In this document: piece by piece, positions 45,019 through 55,422 of the stretch | How positions within the stretch are numbered: position 1 is the first letter of the stretch | Layout: each line of letters begins with the position of its first letter | From: Fistulifera solaris | Taxonomy: Eukaryota > Bacillariophyta > Bacillariophyceae > Naviculales > Stauroneidaceae | NCBI GenBank assembly: GCA_030295235.1 | Contig: AP026154.1 | Coordinates: 522,197 to 586,196, forward strand | DNA length: 64,000 nucleotides | Direction of reading: 5' to 3' | The notes under the pieces: model-generated | What the model saw: only the letters and a program-made list of their open reading frames with translations | Told to the model about the DNA's origin: nothing | Database searches by the model: none | Position numbers and translations under genes: made by a program

Positions 45019-46044
45019 ATGCGACTTATCAAAGCCGCTGTTTCATTCGTAGCCGTTTCATGGGTAGAAGGGTACGTCACAGAAGGCCCATGGTCACAAC
45101 CGCCCGTCAGCGAGCTGAAAGCGGCTACAATCGCCCCATCACGGCGTGGCTGGTATCGGCGTCGCAGTAATAACGACTCTCCTACAATTATTGATAAACG
45201 CCGGCGACGAAATTCAGAGCCACCGTCGATTGATTTGCAGGGTTTTTCCACACAACCTGCTTCCGTGCGAAGCAAGCAAAGTCTTTTCCAATCACTGACT
45301 TGCCAAGGTGTTGCTTCTTTCGTGTCTCGACTCATTTCACGTGGCGCTACGAAAGGTGAAGCACACGTACAAGTACGCTTGCATCATGGACTTCGAAAAC
45401 TGCTCTCCAGTGGTGTACTTCATGCCGATGCGAGCTTGGTCATTCCTCATCATCTTCATTTCAACGCCCTACGATTTTCCAGTGGTGTAGTGGAAGCAAG
45501 TGACATTCAATTGCATGTAGCCACGCAACAATACTTGGAACCATTTACCTTAACGGCAAAAGATGTACAACTGACGGCAAGCGATTTGATGGAGTCACCG
45601 TGTATTCGACACGGTCTGCGGCGTCTCTTGACGCGCGTGCTGGTCTCCGATTTTGCCGTTTGTCGCATTGATGACATTCGTATACACGAGGGAACAATGG
45701 TCTTACTTGGAACAGTGACAACAATTTTAGGGCAGCGAGTTCCTTTCCAAGTAGCTAGTGGGCTCGCGGCAGTCAATGGAATGCTCTTACTCGAAGACCT
45801 GAATATCCATGTCAACGGCATCCCGGTCCGAAAGTTTCCATTACTCAGTCTCCACATGGGACCAAATACGTTTTTGGAGAGCGTCGTGTTGAAAGAAGAC
45901 ACCATGCATGTCTCTGCCAAGGTCATCATTACGCCCGATTTGCAAGTCGTGCCGCAAACGGTGTCACAAGACGCTACGTGGACGTTCGATGTCGGACGAT
46001 GGTTGACACAAAGAGGTCGCTTTCACAACCATTCGACGGGTTAG
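45019..46044 (+). CDS. DUF2993/LmeA-like lipid-binding protein, possibly plastid
   Basis: 341 aa. Seen: a moderately hydrophobic N-terminus (MRLIKAAVSFVAVSWVEGYV, Tyr at a possible cleavage site) followed by a basic Arg/Ser-rich region compatible with a transit peptide. From about residue 115 there are repeated beta-strand blocks: HVQVRLHHGLRKLLSSGVL, HLHFNALRFSSGVVEASDI, EPFTLTAKDVQLTASDLM, ILGQRVPFQVASGLAAVNGMLLLEDL and LDLG-like HMGPNTF. These match the LmeA/DUF2993 pattern, common in cyanobacteria and plastids and shown in mycobacteria to bind phospholipid. Function here is inferred only. Confidence 0.7.
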   Translation: MRLIKAAVSFVAVSWVEGYVTEGPWSQPPVSELKAATIAPSRRGWYRRRSNNDSPTIIDKRRRRNSEPPSIDLQGFSTQPASVRSKQSLFQSLTCQGVASFVSRLISRGATKGEAHVQVRLHHGLRKLLSSGVLHADASLVIPHHLHFNALRFSSGVVEASDIQLHVATQQYLEPFTLTAKDVQLTASDLMESPCIRHGLRRLLTRVLVSDFAVCRIDDIRIHEGTMVLLGTVTTILGQRVPFQVASGLAAVNGMLLLEDLNIHVNGIPVRKFPLLSLHMGPNTFLESVVLKEDTMHVSAKVIITPDLQVVPQTVSQDATWTFDVGRWLTQRGRFHNHSTG

Positions 46045-46695
46045 CTCCTTTTGTATATAGTTTTAATTCAATATTTAGTTGATGCATAATAAATTTCAAG
46101 ATAATAGTTCATTGCATTGAGATGTGTGAGTCAGACGAAATACTTTCCGTTTTGGGAACACGAAGCGACATAATAATCGGACCGCTTATTCCCTGTTGAA
46201 AACCGGTCACCTGTCCGATCGATCGGCGAAGTCCGAAATGACCGTGAGAGGGTGGTTTTCGGTTTTCTCAAGCGCAGGTTTTATGTGTGTTTCGGTCCTT
46301 CGCCGAATCGTGTTACGAAACGGAAAGTCGATGTTGAGTCTCCACCAAAATGTCCATGGGTACGGTATTAAGATTGCTAAGTAAAGGATTCCCTTTCCGT
46401 TTTGTTACGTCTTTATTTTTTGCTCTGTCACTTTGACAGTACATAGGGTAACAAAAGAACGTCAATGAATGACGTAATGCATGACTTATGTCTTTTTCCG
46501 CGAAGCCGTTTCTTGACGAGACGGTTTTCATTTTCATCGGTTTCCATCCTAATAAAGAAAACGGGTCAGTCACACGAAACATCAAGAACATTATTTTACA
46601 AGCTGATCGATTCGTAAACCCACAAAAAGGGAAGCTCATCAAAAACAACAACATCACAAAAAAGGATCTATTTGATCTTAACATACGAAGAAAAG
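46045..46695. promoter_or_regulatory. Upstream region of the cyclin gene
   Basis: 651 bp containing the cyclin promoter and leader. No TACGGAGTA site and no supported ORF. Confidence 0.4.
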
Positions 46696-47544
46696 ATGAA
46701 CGCATTTACCATGACGCTCACCTCGACGGAGAAGCGCGAAGAAGCGAAAGACAAGATTGCCGTCTTGCAACGCCAAGAAGCCACCACATATCGCCGACCG
46801 TTGCCGTCTTTTGGCTCCGATAAGCACTGGAGACAAAGCATTGTCGAATGGATGTACGACATTGTTGATTCGGCTAGTATGCAACGTGATGTCGTCGCTG
46901 TGGCTTCCTATTATCTCGATGCTACGTCGGTTTCGACGCGTGAAGAATATCAATTATGTGCGATGACTGCCTTGCAGCTTGCGATGAAACTTTATTGCAG
47001 TTCTTCGATGAGCTGGTCGAGTCTAGTGCGACTGTCACGCGGAGCCTTCAATGAAGACGACATTCGTGTTATGGAGAATCGCATTCTCGAGTCCTTGAAG
47101 TGGCGTGTCCATCCCCCAACGGCCAATTGCTTTCTTCGAGAATACCTGCAGTTGCTGCCCGAGAGCGTTGATACCAATTCACTCTACCGTCTTGAGCAAA
47201 TATCACGCTTTGTCACTGAATTTGCGAGCTGTTTGAATTCATTTTGCCAATATCAGCCCTCGCATTTGGCCTTCGCTGGAATGTGCGTGGCGATGCAGCG
47301 AATGGAGGTTGGGATGGTGACCAATATTCACGAATGCATTGAAGCTCACACGGGAATGAACTTTGACGCTATTACGACGCTGTGGACAGAACTGCAACAA
47401 AGTCTCGCTCACAATGTGTCCTTGCATGAATTGCAAGTCAGTATGGCAGCACTGTGCTCCCCGGTCCCGAGAGATACCGTTTCGCCCTTGGTCATCAAAC
47501 CAGTGCTCCAATTCGGCAGGTCGCCTCGTCAAGTATCCTGCTAA
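46696..47544 (+). CDS. Cyclin of the diatom-specific (dsCYC) type
   Basis: 282 aa, single exon; ATG 46696 is the first in frame. Cyclin box blocks: HWRQSIVEWMYDIVDSASMQRDVVAVASYYLDA, QLCAMTALQLAMKLYCSS, the Ile/Glu-rich IRVMENRILESLKWRVHPPTA, and a second fold with FAGMCVAMQRMEVG. The sequence has the MxxxE...LxWxxxPPT cyclin hallmark but is not an obvious A, B or D type. It fits the expanded diatom-specific cyclins, some of which couple light or nutrients to cell-cycle entry. The CDK partner is not in the window. Confidence 0.85.
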   Translation: MNAFTMTLTSTEKREEAKDKIAVLQRQEATTYRRPLPSFGSDKHWRQSIVEWMYDIVDSASMQRDVVAVASYYLDATSVSTREEYQLCAMTALQLAMKLYCSSSMSWSSLVRLSRGAFNEDDIRVMENRILESLKWRVHPPTANCFLREYLQLLPESVDTNSLYRLEQISRFVTEFASCLNSFCQYQPSHLAFAGMCVAMQRMEVGMVTNIHECIEAHTGMNFDAITTLWTELQQSLAHNVSLHELQVSMAALCSPVPRDTVSPLVIKPVLQFGRSPRQVSC

Positions 47545-47703
47545 GACCCGAGTATGCGCTGTGCGGTGCCATAATCTATGTGTTTGTATGAATAACAATC
47601 ATTGTACAACTATTAAAAGATTCTAGAAAACAACAACGACAACATATGACTTACTACTCTAGTTTCACGTAACGATCAAGCAGCTTCAACATCAGTATTT
47701 CAA

Positions 47704-48345
47704 TTAGGAAGCAGTTATTTGCGTTTGTTCGACGCCTTGTGTGATTTCTGCCACAGAGGAAACCGGCTTTTTCCGATGCTTTCCGAAGTAGCAACGCATG
47801 TCGTATGCATCTTCACCATCGGCATAATATCCTTTTTCAATATCATTCACCTCATACTGCAGTGTCTGAGAGTACAAATGAAATGCGGCCCGATTCGACT
47901 GGCGAACATGTAAGGAAACATATTCCGCTTGAAAGACGTGTTCCATTTCATACTGCGAACGTCGCATCAATGCCGTCGCAATCCCCCGTTTGCGGTGCGT
48001 CCGCAAAACGCTCAAACTGGTAATATGCCCGTGTTTACTGCTACTCTCTTCATTTTCTTCCATTTTCGCAAGAACGTAGCCCACAATCTTGCCGTCGAAA
48101 TCTTCCGCGACCCACAACAATTGCGGCCAGCTCAGCAAGTGATAGAAATAGTATTTCATCTGTACGAAAGAACAAAAGAAGCAGGGAGTAAGTACGACAG
48201 TCGACAATCATATCCAAAAAGCATCAATTAAATAATACTCCGTAATGTCAATTGCTCTCCTCACCTGATAATTCTCTGGCAAACACCACAAGTTTGTCGT
48301 TTGCATTTGCAAGAGATCGTTGACAGTTGCTTGACGAATATTCAT
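47704..48345 (-). CDS. NAA10: N-alpha-acetyltransferase 10 (catalytic subunit of NatA)
   Basis: Two exons, 48345-48265 and 48159-47704, split by a 105-nt intron (GTGAGG...GTACAG); 178 aa. Seen: [27 protein letters not shown] joined to [40 protein letters not shown] (acetyl-CoA Q/RxxGxG/A loop), [18 protein letters not shown] and [13 protein letters not shown]. This is near-identical in layout to the animal enzyme. It acetylates small N-terminal residues co-translationally together with NAA15, which is not here. Confidence 0.97.
48236..48244. promoter_or_regulatory. TACTCCGTA element (site 7, reverse orientation)
   Basis: Falls within the single NAA10 intron (48160-48264), the second intronic case in the window. 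Confidence 0.35.
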
Positions 48346-48857
48346 AGTTGCGCAAAGTAAGTTGTGAATGGAAGGCACGAAAGAGTTTACTTGATGTTGA
48401 AAAGAATATTTAGAATGCAAACAAGCAGTTAATTTAACTCAAAAGGATGATTAATAGGAAACGCAACATATATATATATATATAAGCAAGTGAAAAAAGA
48501 TAAATGCGCACATCATTGGGCACGAGCGGATGGCGGACAGGCATAATAGAAACGTCGATAATAAAACCTCAACCCTATTCATGCACTTTATTGATTATAT
48601 TCCAATAACTTATGGTTATGACTGCTTGAGCATCGAGGCAGTAGTAGTTGACGTAAGCGCGGGAAACGTTTTCTGTACTTATGCATCGAAGTGTAGGGAC
48701 GACCATTCGCCTTTGGGAAGGAACAATCCTCGTTGGAGACTGGTGACGGGTGACAGCAGTTGCGAAAACCCGAAGCCCAAAAGCTTTTTGTCATTCAACG
48801 TTTTCAGGCAGAAACAAACGCCCATTTTTCGAATAATTGACGAAAAAAAACACCACC
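48346..48857. other. Divergent spacer, NAA10 / paralogue 4
   Basis: 512 bp with both promoters. It contains a (TA)8 run at about 48469-48484. The 146-codon frame at 48530-48970 lacks features and overlaps the start of paralogue 4. Confidence 0.45.
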
Positions 48858-49376
48858 ATGAAGACACCCACTGCATCTCTTGCCGCCAAACTCACGACTG
48901 TTCTAGCCGTGCAAGCATTTTGTGGTACGATCGGCTCCAGCTTGATTTCCTCCCGCTCTGTAGCAAGTGATGAGCGAGAAGGATTCTTCATTCCTTTCTT
49001 CAACTTCTTCCGTCGCTCGAATCTTTTCACAAAACGCATCGACTCTGGTACAAATGCTACTTTCTACATTTCCCGCAACGAGTGGCAGTTGTTTGAAGTC
49101 TTCCAGGAACCCGAAACGATGTGCAGCTGCACGGCCACCTGCTTGGATCCAGCTAGTCGCATCGATTTTTACATGACGTACGACCCTCGTGTTCGATTCA
49201 ACGACAACTGGGATGGATGGGACTGCGAACAAACGTTGCCTTCTAACACGCAAAAATGTGAGGTGCCACCACCCGTTGCGGGGGATATCTGCTGGGTGGC
49301 GGTACACGGTGACAAGATCAATCGCCCTCATCAAGCTTGTCAAATATCTTGCACAATCGATTCTCCTGACCGTTAA
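48858..49376 (+). CDS. Secreted Cys-rich protein, DNWDGW family, paralogue 4
   Basis: 172 aa, the most diverged member. Signal peptide about residues 1-30 (AAKLTTVLAVQAFCGTIGSS) and an inserted basic/Phe-rich stretch (FFIPFFNFFRRSN) before IDSGTNATFYISRNEWQLFE. Then SCTATCLDPASRIDFYMTY, RVRFNDNWDGWDC, LPSNTQKC, CWVAVHGDKINRPH and CQISCTIDS. The first family Cys (in CFNR) is replaced. It lies 190 bp upstream of the transposon's left target duplication. Confidence 0.8.
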   Translation: MKTPTASLAAKLTTVLAVQAFCGTIGSSLISSRSVASDEREGFFIPFFNFFRRSNLFTKRIDSGTNATFYISRNEWQLFEVFQEPETMCSCTATCLDPASRIDFYMTYDPRVRFNDNWDGWDCEQTLPSNTQKCEVPPPVAGDICWVAVHGDKINRPHQACQISCTIDSPDR

Positions 49377-49565
49377 GCACATTTTGTCTAAAAGTAAAAA
49401 GAGTGATTCTAAGCATGTTAAGAGTAACTTGCAACATACATTTTGAGTTCCTCCATGCATAGCACCATAATGAACGTATCACTTTCCGCTTAGCGTTAAT
49501 GGTTCGTGCTACTAGGTGGTGGAGTATTTGTTTGATTTTCGGCGCTGAAAACCGGGAGAAAAGCC

Positions 49566-49575
49566 GAAAAAACCG
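49566..49575. repeat. Target-site duplication, left copy
   Basis: GAAAAAACCG directly abuts the left terminal repeat; the identical decamer abuts the right one. Confidence 0.8.
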
Positions 49576-49813
49576 GAGAAGTTGTTCCTAACCAGAGAAA
49601 AAAAAAATTTCGGGTCTATAACCAGCGAAACGTGTTTACAAATTAATTAGCTTAGCGCGCCATTATTACGTATCAGTAACTCACCCTCTACTAATCTACT
49701 AATCCAAAGGGTCTATAACCAGCTAAAACCAAATTACTTTGTTTTCCGTCAGGTATTCGTTACTTACCGTTATAGTTTTTCTAATTGTTTCTAGTTTTTT
49801 TGGCGCGAACCGA
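49576..49813 (+). repeat. Left terminal inverted repeat of the MULE (238 bp)
   Basis: Starts GAGAAGTTGTTCCTAACC and ends GGCGCGAACCGAT. It contains GGTCTATAACCAGC twice (about 49614 and 49710), a candidate transposase-binding site, and an 8-bp tandem duplication (CTACTAAT) absent from the right copy. Confidence 0.92.
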
Positions 49814-49969
49814 TTACTATGCCGGTTTAGCCCTGCGTACAGTGAGAACACACACAATGGCCACGGCCTCATCGGCCCCTCTCGCTCCTCACTTGCCACC
49901 AACAAAAACGGAGCAACACTATTGGTCTTGAAAACATTTATTGATTACAAACACAATATATCAACCCAA

Positions 49970-51500
49970 GATGCATTTGCGTTCTAACAAGCGCACAAGC
50001 ACTGATGGAAGCAGCACCAATGCTCCTCCGACAAAAAGGATAAAACCAAAGAAACAAAACAGACCACAGTCTTTGTTGTCAGAAGAGGACACTGTTGCTG
50101 CTGCTGTGACTGCAGCACCCCAGAAAGGTGCTAATAAAGGTTTGAAATTATCGAAAGGAAAGAGGGTGGAAGAAGGTAGTGTCTATGTCCTGAACGAGAA
50201 AGAGTCAAAGACTTGTTTTGTGCACAGTTTGAATTGTCTTCCCACAAAGAAAGTAACTGGCACTGATCGGAAAATCCAGCATATCTTGCACAACTGTCCG
50301 CCATTGGTTAACTTTTTTCAGAAAGTGTTTCCGAGCACCCAATATTAACCTCACGTCCCGGGAAGAAAGGAGCGCTGGCAATTCTGGAAGCAGCGGGATA
50401 CAATGCAGATGATATCAAACTGACGGATCAGGTGTACAAACGGTTGAAAAGATATTTCCGTAAGCTATTTCGAAAGAAATTTGCAACTACCACGAGTTGC
50501 TATTACCGTTCTTGAAGAAGTATGTTGCATCAAATCCCAAAGCATCAGTTGTATTTGATGTCGATGACAACAATTGCTTCTATCGTTTGTTTGGCTCTTT
50601 ACCTGATGCAGCAAGACTCTTTAAAGCATCATGTATTCCGGCATTGTTTTTGGATGGTACACACCACAAGGGCCAGAATGGGATGGGATTTGTATTCCCG
50701 TGGTTGGCCCTAACGGAAACGGAAGTACAGTGCACTTAGCGGCAGGTTGGGTTCCCAGCGAGAGTGCCGCTAGCTTGGTTTTTGTGCTGAAGTGCTTACA
50801 TGATTCTGGCTTTAATTTTGACGAGTTTCCCGTGTTCACAGATAGGAGCCACATCCGTACCGCCGTACAGATCCTACTGGATAAGTATGGAATTCTTGTT
50901 TCATTGAAGTATTGTGTTGAACATATCTACCGCAATGTTTGTCATAGATTTGAGATCAGAAACAAGAGCGGAAGTGATGTAATCGTCGCGACAAACAATG
51001 ACACAAATGCAGAACGCTCCGAATATAGATACCTTCTTGGCAGCCTGCTCCAACTTTCGTAAGGTAGTTCCAAATCAGAGACAGGCAGAAAAGATCCTAA
51101 AATATCTTCTTTCAAAAATACATCCTAGACACTGGACTGTTTTTGGGAATCGGGTTAACTACCCAGACAGCGAGTGGGAACCTCGTGCCGTGAAAAGGTA
51201 CTTAAATTTTTTGGGACGTATAGTTGGATGAAACTTCAGGGTTGGAATGAATTTGTAAGTGTCAATCAATCAGATATCATCGACCCATCTCCTGCGTGTC
51301 GAATTTGTCGTGGTGATTGTAGAAGATACCGTTCAAAAGGGGAACCCAATGGTGTAGGAAATACTGCACCCATTGTTTCATTGCAGGCTGAAGAAGAGAA
51401 TCAACCACGTGAGTTAACATTATTAGCGTCTCGTGGGATTACACCCTTTCGGAAGCAACATCCAAGCCAAACGTTAGCAAGAAGGAGGATAAGTGTCTAG
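49970..51500 (+). pseudogene. MULE transposase, frame-broken
   Basis: Readable in successive frames: a basic N-terminal part (49970-50348, MHLRSNKRTSTDG...), a helical part (KKGALAILEAAGYNADDIK), then DVDDNNCFYRLFGSLPDAARLF and FLDGTHHKGQNGM, holding the first catalytic Asp of the MULE DDE domain. After a frame slip: GICIPVVGPNGNGSTVHLAAGW, FDEFPVFTDRSHIRTAV (second Asp), then EKILKYLLSKIHPRHW and WMKLQGWNEFVSVNQSD. A CRICRGDCRRYR cluster near the end may be a zinc-binding tail. At least three single-base slips (around 50345, 50690 and 51175). Whether these are real decay or sequence error cannot be told from here. Confidence 0.8.
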
Positions 51501-51828
51501 GGGATATCATGAAGAATGGTTTCTACAGCATGTCATCAGTACCGGATGCTTCTACAGTTCAGATTGTTGACAAATGCCTTCACCGAGTCAGAGATAACAC
51601 ACGAGTGAAGCCACGTTTATGCTCCGAGTGTTCTTCAAAAAGGCACAATATTAGGGCGGTGTGAGATGTATCTACGGTTTGGTAGGGAATACAGACCTCC
51701 GGGAGACATTCGCGTTGCTGAACGGCTTGTTGATCATGTATATAGAAGTGAAGAGTGTGAAGACATTTACAGAGATGAGACGAACTTCCTGCAGATGGCA
51801 ATTTAACTTAAGGAGGAGCTAGAAGCGT

Positions 51829-52796
51829 GTGCTAATGAGTTCACCAGAGATGAATGAAGACTGGAGAGGGTTTGATGTTTCAAACATTGGGTTTGTAATA
51901 GGCCAAAGTGAGAATGTTCTGTCAGCGAGAGATTCTGACGATCTATCATTTGATTCAGGACTTTCTCCCATAAATGGAAATGAAGCTGGCAATGATGGTG
52001 ATGATGAAAGCACCGAGAGTTGCACGGACAGCATTTCTTCATCAAGTAAAGCAGCGATGTCAATAGGCAGAAGTAATGTTGTTATTGCTGCTAGTAGCAA
52101 TGCTCATACACGCAATGTTCCTTCTATTGTGGAGATTTCCGAAAAGAGCGATAATGAAGAAGGCCAGAACGACGACGAATGCTCGGAGTCGGTGGCGATG
52201 GTGATTGGGAAGACTATGAAAAGGAGCAACAATTCCTGAAAGAAAATGTTATCAATCCAAAGCAGTATCCAAGAAAAAAGAAAACGTCTTTGCTTTCATA
52301 AAGGTGCAGCGCACAAGATTGTTTACAGAAAATCTGATTACGAGTTCTTTTTCCGGAAATACGGGAAAACGTACATCAAGACCGAAGAGCAGCTAGCAAA
52401 TCTTGTTAATGGACATGAGTTTACGTTCAGCACGGACGACAAGCACACTGACCGTGCCGACGATGAAACTATTTCGGACAACTCACATCATGAACCTGGA
52501 TTCCAGAACAAGAAGTATTTGATTTTTTGAAAGGAAGGAGGCAAGCGAGTGTCGGTGAGAACTGGGAAATGAATAGGGATTACGGAAACAGTGTTGAAGC
52601 TGGTAGTGCTAATTTACAATTGAAGACTCCCCAAGAATGGGAAGTGATAATAGATGAGCTTCGCAACAGGTCGGTAACAGATCGGGAGGCCGAAGGAAGA
52701 AGAGAAGAGGAGGGTGGACACTTGCAGTTGGTTTTGGAAATAGGGAAGATGGTAAGGAGGTTAAAGTCGAGGCTAGACAGGCTTCAAAAGATTTAA
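51829..52796 (+). other. Acidic and basic spacer ORFs within the MULE
   Basis: Three adjacent frames (51829-52239, 52246-52530, 52527-52796) encode low-complexity acidic (SDNEEGQNDDECSE) then charged helical text (DREAEGRREEEGG). They probably form one accessory or linker region upstream of the protease. No domain recognised. Confidence 0.5.
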
Positions 52797-52844
52797 AGAG
52801 ATTACTTATGGTGGCAAAGAAAGGACCAATCCATATTTTAAAGT

Positions 52845-53515
52845 ATGGAAAAAACAGCCTGTCGGCAGATTCTTTCGAAATTATTCAGAAAAGGGGAGGA
52901 AACTTCGGCTTGGTTTTCAGAACAAATAGTGAATGCTGTGATGTGGTGCTGGAGGCAAAAAATGACAACAAAGGAGGGGGTGTTCTTACATTCAAGTTTT
53001 GTAATGCAAATGCTTATCAGCTTTGAAAAAAGACAAGCTATTCAGCCTTGATTGTTTGCTGGTAGCCTTCTCAAATATGAAGCCTGTGTGTAACCCAGGG
53101 TCCACAGGGCTACATCTGTTTCCGACTTGTAACAATTTACATTGGTGGTTATTGATGGTTGATACAGAGGAGAAATGTATCTTTTCAATTGATTCCTACG
53201 ACAACGACTATGGATGGCACGCATCGTTACTCGCCCTCGCTCTTCAAAGTTTGGTTAGTAGGTGACAGCGAAACAATATCTGATATGAAGGACTGGCGAT
53301 ACATTAAGCTACCTGTTCCAGAAAACTATAAACAACAAGATGGCTACAATTGTGGTCCCTTAACCTGCCTTTACGCGGCCAATGTTGCAAAGCACGGGAA
53401 ATCAACAATTGAAACAATGTATTATTTGGAAGGATACAGAGGGAACGCAGATAGCATAAGAATGTACAGTGCCGACTTACTTTTTCAGTTGGGAGACAAG
53501 CCTCCTGCTAACTAG
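52845..53515 (+). pseudogene. Ulp1-type (C48) cysteine protease of the MULE, frame-broken
   Basis: Read across three frames: WFSEQIVNAVMWCWRQ and VFLHSSFVMQML form the substrate-cleft entry. NLHWWLLMVDTEEK gives the catalytic His, SIDSYD the Asp, and QQDGYNCGPLTCLYA the oxyanion Gln and nucleophile Cys. Frame changes occur near 53040 and 53260. C48 genes carried by MULEs are known in plants and other eukaryotes; they are thought to be captured SUMO-protease relatives of unclear role in transposition. Confidence 0.8.
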
Positions 53516-53630
53516 CAAGGTAAACAAATAATAACCCATTAAACTCATTGAGAGCAATAGAGAAACTAAAGTCAAATGCATTGTATTGTGACATGCAACA
53601 TACAGTCACAATAACGGGCGTGTCCGTTGT

Positions 53631-53860
53631 ATCGGTTCGCGCCAAAAAAACTAGAAACAATTAGAAAAACTATAACGGTAAGTAACGAATACCTGACGGA
53701 AAACAAAGTAATTTGGTTTTAGCTGGTTATAGACCCTTTGGATTAGTAGAGGGTGAGTTACTGATACGTAATAATGGCGCGCTAAGCTAATTAATTTGTA
53801 AACACGTTTCGCTGGTTATAGACCCGAAAATTTTTTTTCTCTGGTTAGGAACAAATTCTT
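53631..53860 (-). repeat. Right terminal inverted repeat of the MULE (230 bp)
   Basis: Reverse complement of the left TIR except for the 8-bp CTACTAAT unit, a few outermost bases and the length of the A run near the tip. Confidence 0.92.
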
Positions 53861-53870
53861 GAAAAAACCG
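53861..53870. repeat. Target-site duplication, right copy
   Basis: GAAAAAACCG immediately outside the right TIR, followed by ATCGAATTCG of the host sequence. Confidence 0.8.
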
Positions 53871-54216
53871 ATCGAATTCGAAGTCTTCATATATAATCCG
53901 GAAACGGTATCCAAACGTGATATACACAATAACTTGAACAGGCCAAAACGTGAAAACGTGAGACCACGCCAAATTGTCAACGCCTTGCCAATTTCACTAT
54001 GGCTTGAGATGTGTTACGATAAAAAAATCTTATTGGCATTTATGGGTTACACATGTTTACACACGCGAGCCTCGATCTAGGCATAATGAGTACGTTTCGT
54101 GTGGAAAACGCTGTTCTTGACAATAACGCCGCACATCACGAAGCTGCAAAGATCGCGACGTATATTTCATCAGCGAAGATTAATCCTTTATATTGTTATC
54201 AACCCTCTTTACAGCC

Positions 54217-54717
54217 ATGAACATGAAGTTTTCTGTTGTTGCTACGAGCTTGAAAGTGACGGCCCTGTTGGTGTTCCTGGTGGCTATTGCCTCACAGAAA
54301 CACGCCGTAACTTCTTTCGTCGGCGACCGTGCGACTTTCAAGACCACCATTGTCAGCTGCTTCAACCGTATTGGTGTTAAAGAACTTGATTCTGGCGGCG
54401 CCTCTGATTTCACGTTGAGCGAAAACGAATGGAAAGTCTTCAAAGTCTTCCAAGATGCCGATAACAATTGCGCATGCACCGTCACCTGCGAAGACGCCAA
54501 CGCGCGTATCGACGTCTACATGACCTTCGAACGCGGTCCTCGCTTGAACGACAACTGGGATGGCTGGGCTTGCAAGCAAACTTTGGCCTTCAACACGCAA
54601 ACTTGCACCGCCGATGTACCGGGCCCCGATTCAACGTGCCGTCTTGCCGTCCGTGGTGACACGTTCCCTCGCAATCATTCTCCGTGCTCGGTTACGTGCA
54701 CCGTTGACACCGTTTAG
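54217..54717 (+). CDS. Secreted Cys-rich protein, DNWDGW family, paralogue 5
   Basis: 166 aa from ATG 54217, with a second ATG two codons on. Signal peptide LKVTALLVFLVAIASQ, very close to paralogues 2 and 3. Domain blocks: IVSCFNRIGVKELDSGGAS, ENEWKVFKVFQDADNNCAC, ARIDVYMTFERGPRLNDNW then DGWACKQTL, FNTQTC, TCRLAVRGD and PCSVTCTVD. Codons here look more GC-ending than in the neighbouring noncoding DNA. It is the only complete gene between the MULE and the 55-kb locus. Confidence 0.83.
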   Translation: MNMKFSVVATSLKVTALLVFLVAIASQKHAVTSFVGDRATFKTTIVSCFNRIGVKELDSGGASDFTLSENEWKVFKVFQDADNNCACTVTCEDANARIDVYMTFERGPRLNDNWDGWACKQTLAFNTQTCTADVPGPDSTCRLAVRGDTFPRNHSPCSVTCTVDTV

Positions 54718-55422
54718 TGCTTCTAGTCCAATTTGATTGCATTATGATAACCTTTCGACAAGGGATGGATGCTTCTCTCGATGGAATAGATCGTTAACAT
54801 TAGAATAGGGATATAGACAATGACTCCTATTTTCATTTTTGGCATTCACCTACAGAACCTTTTCACTGATTTCTATTCATTTATCTATTTATATTGAACT
54901 TAGACGTTTCGAGAAAGATTCGTTTGAAGTAGCGATGTGGAAAGGTATGTGACACGCCGTTCTAGCATTCCAACAGTCCTCTTATTTCAGTTCATTTTTG
55001 ACCTCAGAACTCATTTATTACTTTGTTCCTTGTTTCTCATTAAAATCACCGCAATTCATTGGACCCCTAAGTTAAATTGAAAAATACACCATTTAGTTAG
55101 ACGAATGTAAGTTTTTCAATCGACAAATAATTGAGTCAAGGCGGGACTGAAATTGGTGTCCTTCACCATGCGCAGATAGCAGATACAAGTACTTGTACCT
55201 GGAAGGTGCGGGAAAAAGTGTACACTCACGTAGGCCCCCGTAGAGAAATGTACCAAGCAGAGGTGCGTTCCCGTGTCTCGCTGTACAAGTACCGGTACCG
55301 GTACCGTCTTCCCAGGTACGTGCGCCGTTTGTCTCATTTTTTGGTTGGCAGTCCAACCAAAGGAGTATACTCCTCGTCAAAGCGTCTCTCACGCATTCAT
55401 TCCTTCTCCATCAGTGAAAGTC
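54718..55422. other. Intergenic region, no supported gene
   Basis: 705 bp. It contains a palindrome-rich stretch near 55280-55312 (repeated GTACCGGTACC) close to the next gene's start. Confidence 0.4.

Larger units (their letters stand above)
49576..53860 (+). mobile_element. Mutator-like DNA transposon (MULE) with long TIRs and a Ulp1-type protease
   Basis: 4.3-kb element bounded by 238- and 230-bp terminal inverted repeats and a 10-bp target duplication, the 9-11 bp class typical of MULEs. Inside are a MULE transposase region (plus strand, about 49970-51500) and a C48/Ulp1-like cysteine protease region (about 52845-53515), with charged spacer ORFs between. Both coding regions are broken into several frames by single-base slips. 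The nearly identical TIRs imply a young insertion. It sits between paralogues 4 and 5 of the DNWDGW family. Confidence 0.9.
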
